DNA of 46,704 nt from Bacteroidales bacterium (lineage in GTDB: Bacteria; Bacteroidota; Bacteroidia; Bacteroidales; UBA932): assembly GCA_017627255.1 (NCBI GenBank), contig JAGAHD010000155.1, positions 1 through 46,704 of the forward strand, read 5' to 3'. A program made the translations under genes and the position numbers. Position 1 is the first letter of the stretch, and each line of letters opens with the position of its first letter. Below, one piece after another: positions 43,052 to 46,704 of the stretch. Below the pieces are notes generated by a model. It worked only from the letters and a program-made list of their open reading frames with translations. It searched no databases and was not told the origin of the DNA.

Positions 43052-43897
43052 TTAAGATTCTTCAGGGGTTCCTCCTTCAATCACTGTCAGCACAAGGCCG
43101 GGCATCTTCAGCAGACGGGCCCGCTTGATGACTTTGGCGGTAGACGTACTGGTATAGGAAGTGCCCGCGATTACCGCATCCGAAGCATCCCGGAATTCCA
43201 TATGGACGCTCTTGAGGGTGCCTGTCGGCAGCGGAAGATAGAAATGGCGTGTGTTCTTCGGCTCGGAAGGCGAAGTAAAATTGATGGTCACCGTACTCGA
43301 GCCGTCCTTCATGACGGCAACCGGCTCGTCCGCATCCAGGTCGACGTCGAAATCGCCGGTCACCTGCCGGTCAAACGTCACGACAAGATGGGTCGCCTTC
43401 ACGGGGACATTCTTGTAGCGGATCCGCATCAGTCCTCCCACATGCCTGAAAGGCAGGGCGTCATTCTCCAGGGTGGCCACCATGACAGGACAGGAATCCG
43501 TCGTATCGGCAGGATACGTGTAGGTATCGGGGTAATGGACCGTCAGCGTCCGACCGGAAAGGACATGTTCACCCGAAGGGTACACAGCCACACCGTCTGC
43601 CTCTTCCCCTTCCGGAAGGATACCGGCGAAGGATGCTGTCTTCATCCCAGCTCCGTCCGAAAGGGCGAAAGGAACGAAGGTGCCGCCCGAGGAATGGACA
43701 TCGATCTGGTCCCAGTCATTCCATACGAAAGCACCGGCGTCACTGATATTGGACCGCGTCTCAACCGCATCCATATTCTCGCCAATGGGTTCAAACTGGG
43801 CGGAAAACCGCGTTTCAGCCGGCTGACGGCCGGTTTTGTCACATGCGACCGCAAGACATCCTGCCGCGATCAGCATCCAAAAAAGTCTTTTCATCAT
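43052..43897 (-). CDS. Fimbrillin-like surface lipoprotein
   Basis: A 281-residue lipoprotein with signal and lipobox LAVAC (lipidated Cys19). The text after it, ETRSNISDAGAFVWNDWDQI followed by DVHSS, then a run of beta-rich sequence with VAVYPSGEH and FYLPLPTGTLKSV, resembles the FimB/Mfa2-like and fimbrillin-like families of Bacteroidales. Such proteins form pilus subunits or sit on the cell surface. The start overlaps the stop of the HPr-kinase-like gene by ATGA; an upstream ATG inside that gene is less likely. The role is not known. Confidence 0.7.
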   Translation of the reverse strand: MMKRLFWMLIAAGCLAVACDKTGRQPAETRFSAQFEPIGENMDAVETRSNISDAGAFVWNDWDQIDVHSSGGTFVPFALSDGAGMKTASFAGILPEGEEADGVAVYPSGEHVLSGRTLTVHYPDTYTYPADTTDSCPVMVATLENDALPFRHVGGLMRIRYKNVPVKATHLVVTFDRQVTGDFDVDLDADEPVAVMKDGSSTVTINFTSPSEPKNTRHFYLPLPTGTLKSVHMEFRDASDAVIAGTSYTSTSTAKVIKRARLLKMPGLVLTVIEGGTPEES

Positions 43898-44973
43898 TCT
43901 ATTGCTTTTTTGCATATTTCCACCGCTTCCCGGTCAGGACGGCAGGAAAGGCGGTAACAGGGCACATTCATGGCAATCCGCTCGATGGTCGGAATCAGCA
44001 GGGACATGATGGCGGAATTCCACCGGATGGTGGATACGGCCGCAATCACGCTCGCATACGCCTGCAGCGCCTCCAGACGGACTATCCGGTTCTCCGGAGC
44101 CTGCTCCAGCCTGACCATTGCGCCGACAGGCGCATCTACATTCCGGTAGCACAAGGTCTTCCCGCTCCAGGGCGAACCGAACACACGGGCTTCTCCGTCC
44201 ACGAAACGGATCACCGGATTATCATCGTTCATCAGGTCCGATTCCGGAACAAATTCATGCCAGAGGCGGCTGTGGGTACTCTTTCCGGTACCGCTCACGC
44301 CGAAAAACAGGTTCCCTTTCCCCCGGTAACGGGTCACCGAGGAATGCAGCAGGAGTGTTTCCTTCCCGGCCGTCGCGAATGTATACTGGATCATCAGGGA
44401 CGTGTTCAGTTGGAACATCGTCGAATGTCCACCGAAGCCCTGGCAGGGGTAGTAATCTCCGCACGTATAATCCTCATTCATCACGAAATAGCCGGACCGG
44501 ACCTCTCGGGAAACAAAATACTCATACAAGGTATGTCCGCCGTGGAGATATCCGTAATAGTATGGAGCGATCTCGTCCACCGCCGTCACCCGCTGCCACT
44601 CAGGACGGGATGCCTCCAGGCTGGGAGGCACTTCCGCATGGACAGTCAACGTAAAGAGCGGTGATCCGTCTTCCACCTCGAACGGGGCATACTGCTCAAA
44701 ATCCAGGGAATGGCGGAACCGGTCTTTCTCCTCAGCCGACAACGCCCTCCAACGCTCCCTGTCCATGGACTCCTTTCCCATCAGGCTGTCATTGATGGCA
44801 TATTGCTCCATCCGGTCGGCAGGCACGGAAACCACTCCGACATCCTCGCCCCGGGCCAACTGTGACACCCGCTCCGCCTGCAGCGGAGTCAGGGGACGGA
44901 ATGTCCACGGCTGCTCCAGCACCACGGCCACGAAGTGGCCTCCTATCCGATATAATCGTCGCTCAGCATTCAT
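43894..44973 (-). CDS. HPr kinase-like P-loop protein
   Basis: A 359-residue protein whose C-terminal half looks like the catalytic domain of HPr kinase/phosphorylase: Walker A FGVSGTGKST (224-233), then LMNDDNPVIRF (246-257 region) with acidic metal-binding residues, and FGSPWSGK. The first 200 residues are not recognised. True HprK acts on Ser46 of HPr, but this form lacks the usual HprK N-terminal domain. Related HPr-kinase-like enzymes are known from peptide-modification gene sets (lasso-peptide kinases, ScmC). ATG 44973 is preferred over TTG 44982. It is coupled to the lipoprotein gene and divergent from a 44-residue peptide gene. Confidence 0.7.
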   Translation of the reverse strand: MNAERRLYRIGGHFVAVVLEQPWTFRPLTPLQAERVSQLARGEDVGVVSVPADRMEQYAINDSLMGKESMDRERWRALSAEEKDRFRHSLDFEQYAPFEVEDGSPLFTLTVHAEVPPSLEASRPEWQRVTAVDEIAPYYYGYLHGGHTLYEYFVSREVRSGYFVMNEDYTCGDYYPCQGFGGHSTMFQLNTSLMIQYTFATAGKETLLLHSSVTRYRGKGNLFFGVSGTGKSTHSRLWHEFVPESDLMNDDNPVIRFVDGEARVFGSPWSGKTLCYRNVDAPVGAMVRLEQAPENRIVRLEALQAYASVIAAVSTIRWNSAIMSLLIPTIERIAMNVPCYRLSCRPDREAVEICKKAIE

Positions 44974-44979
44974 AACATA

Positions 44980-44987
44980 CAAAGATG
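44980..44987 (-). promoter_or_regulatory. Weak -7 element for the HPr-kinase-like gene
   Basis: CATCTTTG on the minus strand differs from TAnnTTTG at the first base and ends seven bases before the ATG at 44973. Confidence 0.35.
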
Positions 44988-45010
44988 CGGAAATTCTTTG
45001 GATTTTTGGT

Positions 45011-45018
45011 TATATTTG
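45011..45018 (+). promoter_or_regulatory. -7 promoter element for the small peptide gene
   Basis: TATATTTG, a TAnnTTTG match, 21 bases before the ATG at 45040. TTTG at 44997-45000 is too close to be a standard -33 element. Confidence 0.55.
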
Positions 45019-45039
45019 TACACTTTATCTAGCCGCATC

Positions 45040-45174
45040 ATGAAAAAAGAATACCTTTCTCCTGCATTGAGGGCCCTTGATATCCGCTTTGAGGCCGCCT
45101 TCCTGCAGGCATCGGGCACCGACCGTGCCGATGACGGATATGACAGCGGAGTCGATCTCGGAGAACTTCAGTAG
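45040..45174 (+). CDS. 44-residue peptide of the MKKxYxxP type, possible precursor peptide
   Basis: Reads MKKEYLSPALRALDIRFEAA, then FLQASGTDRADDGYDSGVDL and GELQ. It has a good promoter and is followed two bases later by a lipoprotein gene. Small Bacteroidales peptides that open MKKxYxxP and carry an acidic, Gly/Ser-rich tail are common next to fimbrillin-like genes, as I recall; their function is unknown. The basic start and the acidic tail with Ser, Asp and Tyr could be a leader and core of a modified peptide, and the divergent HPr-kinase-like gene might act on it. This link is inference. Confidence 0.55.
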   Translation: MKKEYLSPALRALDIRFEAAFLQASGTDRADDGYDSGVDLGELQ

Positions 45175-45176
45175 CC

Positions 45177-46704
45177 ATGAAAAAGTTGTTGATTCCGGCC
45201 TTCGCGGCCATTCTCGTCCTCGCCGGATGCCAGAAGAAAGAGACCGGTCTGTCCAATGGCCCGGGGACCTTCGTTTTCACGAGCGAAAAGCCCGCGCTCT
45301 CCGGAACCCGTACCGCATGGAACGGAACATCCGTCGAGTGGTCCAAGGGCGACGCCATCAGCATGGCCTACACCGTAGATGACGCCTGGGCAGGTCCCGG
45401 CAAACTGTATGTGTCGGACCCTCTGGAGGAAGACTGTGAAACGGCGCATTTCAGCGTCCCTTCCGCCTTTTCCGGATCCGGAGAAGGAGTTCACCGCTTC
45501 TATGCCGTCTACCCTGCCCAGACGACCCAGTCTTTTGAGAATGCGCCGCAAATCGACATCACGCTTCCCCAGCGGCAGACCCCTTCCGCCCAATCGTTCG
45601 ATCCGGCGGCGGAGTTGATGACCGCACGCTCCCGCGATACCTACGAACACCGTCCGGAAGGAGCCGTCCCCCTCAGATGGACCCGGCTTACGGCCCACGG
45701 TGACATCACCCTGAAAAACCTGGATTCCGAGAGCGGGGAAACCCTGGAGAGCATTTCCTTCCAGGCCCAAAAGGGGGCCAACCTCGCCGGCAAGTTCCGG
45801 ATTGACCTCACGGATGCACAGAACGTGCAGCCGATCGCCACGACTACGGCCAAGAACAAGATTACCGTCCTCCCGGACCATCTCAGCCTCAGAAACGGGC
45901 AGGTCCGCCTGTGGATCAGCATCATGCCCGTCACTATCACCCAGCTGACCGTGACGGTTGAAACCGACCGGGCCACCTACACCAAGACCTTCACGGGAAT
46001 CAGCAAGACCTTTGTACAGAATGCCCGCAACATACTGGAAATCAGCATGAATGGAGCCTCCAAAAAAGAGGCGGCGAGTGTGACGACGGGAGGCGCCTCC
46101 GACATCACGACCGCCGAAGCGACCCTCGCCGCGACATACACCGGTGATGCTTCCTACGGCGGATTCGAATACGGCTTGACGTCCTCGCTCGGCCAGGACA
46201 TCCAGGCGGACCTCACCGGAAACGGCAGCTTCACCGCGCGGATCGACAACCTCGGCGACGGCAAGACCTATTATTACCGCGCCTACATCGCCGTCCTGGA
46301 AGGATCCAGTTACGTCTATTATTACGGCGACACGAAGACCTTCACCACGAAGGCCGCTTCTTCCACCGTGTCCGTTCCGAAATGGTTCGAGCTTCCTGCG
46401 ATGAAGGTCAAGGCAAGTGGCTCCTATCTGGTCAACAAGAGCAACTCCACGCAGTATTTTGCCTGGCACTATGCCCCTGACCTTTACCAATCCGGCAGAC
46501 TTGCCCGGAACTATACCGTCTGTTTCAGCAGCGAGTATCATTGCCCGATGTGGGTGGCGGCTCCCCGCCACAGCAGTTACACCGGATCGTCCGGACGTAC
46601 CGATGCCTATCAGGCAGACCCGGACATTCCGTCCGGCATCCAGTATTCCAGCAAATCCACAGGCGGCGGATGCAACAAGGGGCACATGCTCGGTTCTGCC
46701 GAAA
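45177..46704 (+). CDS. Surface lipoprotein with fimbrillin-like, FN3-like and DNA/RNA non-specific endonuclease regions (partial)
   Basis: Open to the window end with no stop (509 codons seen). Residues 1-18 are a signal with lipobox VLAGC (Cys18). About 25-295 is a beta-rich region that resembles fimbrillin-like/Mfa proteins (RTAWNGTSVEWSKGDAISMA, FYAVYPAQTT). About 300-393 is FN3-like (AEATLAATYTGDASYGGFEY and TYYYRAYIAV). From about 405 the text YLVNKSNSTQYFAWHYAPDL, then PMWVAAPRHSSY, leads to CNKGHMLGSAE, which matches the DRGHxxPSADR-like catalytic region of the NUC1 nucleases, with the likely catalytic His. A surface nuclease could gain nucleotides from extracellular DNA. It follows the 44-residue peptide gene after two bases. 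Confidence 0.75.
   Translation, partial: MKKLLIPAFAAILVLAGCQKKETGLSNGPGTFVFTSEKPALSGTRTAWNGTSVEWSKGDAISMAYTVDDAWAGPGKLYVSDPLEEDCETAHFSVPSAFSGSGEGVHRFYAVYPAQTTQSFENAPQIDITLPQRQTPSAQSFDPAAELMTARSRDTYEHRPEGAVPLRWTRLTAHGDITLKNLDSESGETLESISFQAQKGANLAGKFRIDLTDAQNVQPIATTTAKNKITVLPDHLSLRNGQVRLWISIMPVTITQLTVTVETDRATYTKTFTGISKTFVQNARNILEISMNGASKKEAASVTTGGASDITTAEATLAATYTGDASYGGFEYGLTSSLGQDIQADLTGNGSFTARIDNLGDGKTYYYRAYIAVLEGSSYVYYYGDTKTFTTKAASSTVSVPKWFELPAMKVKASGSYLVNKSNSTQYFAWHYAPDLYQSGRLARNYTVCFSSEYHCPMWVAAPRHSSYTGSSGRTDAYQADPDIPSGIQYSSKSTGGGCNKGHMLGSAE

Noticed and set aside
45168..46685. Minus-strand frame of 505 codons at the right end
   Set aside because: The plus strand encodes a lipoprotein with signal, FN3-like and nuclease parts; the antisense frame shows no domain or promoter.
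1..46704. tRNA, rRNA or CRISPR arrays
   Set aside because: Read through for tRNA-like arms, rRNA stretches and regular repeats with spacers; none was found. The clover-like element at 4441-4574 lacks tRNA features such as a GTTCRA T-loop in the right place or a CCA end.

Overview
The window reads as about 46.7 kb of chromosome from a fairly GC-rich member of the Bacteroidales (Bacteroidota). Four things point there. Promoters have the Bacteroidota form TAnnTTTG. Most genes lack a Shine-Dalgarno sequence. Family-restricted genes are present (DUF4293, DUF3822, fimbrillin-like lipoproteins, the long MraY and FtsA forms). The order mraZ-rsmH-ftsL-ftsI-murE-mraY-murD-ftsW-murG-murC-ftsQ-ftsA-ftsZ is the usual Bacteroidota dcw cluster without murF and ddl. 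An uncultured gut lineage is plausible, but the genus cannot be told from the sequence alone. No rRNA, tRNA or CRISPR array was seen.

Left part (1-8.4 kb): an AT-rich non-coding start, a DUF4293 membrane protein, and a fabH-like/fabF/fabZ group converging on it through a shared hairpin terminator. A membrane-anchored LytTR regulator is divergent from fabH. Then come a structured intergenic repeat, prfA-queF, an acetyl-CoA hydrolase/CoA-transferase family gene and, divergently, mazG.

Middle (8.4-24.3 kb): eight minus-strand genes lie almost without gaps: a membrane-anchored unknown, DUF3822, rsmD, cstA, a HerA-like ATPase, etfB, etfA and a long acyl-CoA dehydrogenase. Divergent from them is a tight plus-strand operon: nrnA, two FKBP-related lipoproteins, a MATE exporter, a cytidylate-kinase-like protein and a class-C-type serine hydrolase. 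A butyrate kinase gene converges on the last of these and overlaps it. The CoA-transferase, EtfAB/acyl-CoA dehydrogenase and butyrate kinase together suggest that the cell makes or uses butyrate or a related short-chain acid.

The dcw cluster (24.5-40 kb) follows. Its mraZ promoter carries four phased 10-bp TGG repeats that look like an MraZ operator. rsmH, ftsL and murG have strong Shine-Dalgarno sequences, unusual in this phylum. murC is split by a one-base deletion in an A run. gltX follows ftsZ from a promoter so close to its ATG that the transcript may be leaderless, and converges on rpiB-truB.

The right end (43-46.7 kb) is the least ordinary part. An HPr-kinase-like ATPase is translationally coupled to a fimbrillin-like lipoprotein. 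Divergent from them are a 44-residue peptide gene and a surface lipoprotein that joins a fimbrillin-like region, an FN3-like domain and a DNA/RNA non-specific endonuclease domain cut off by the window end. This is the best candidate for an undescribed small system.
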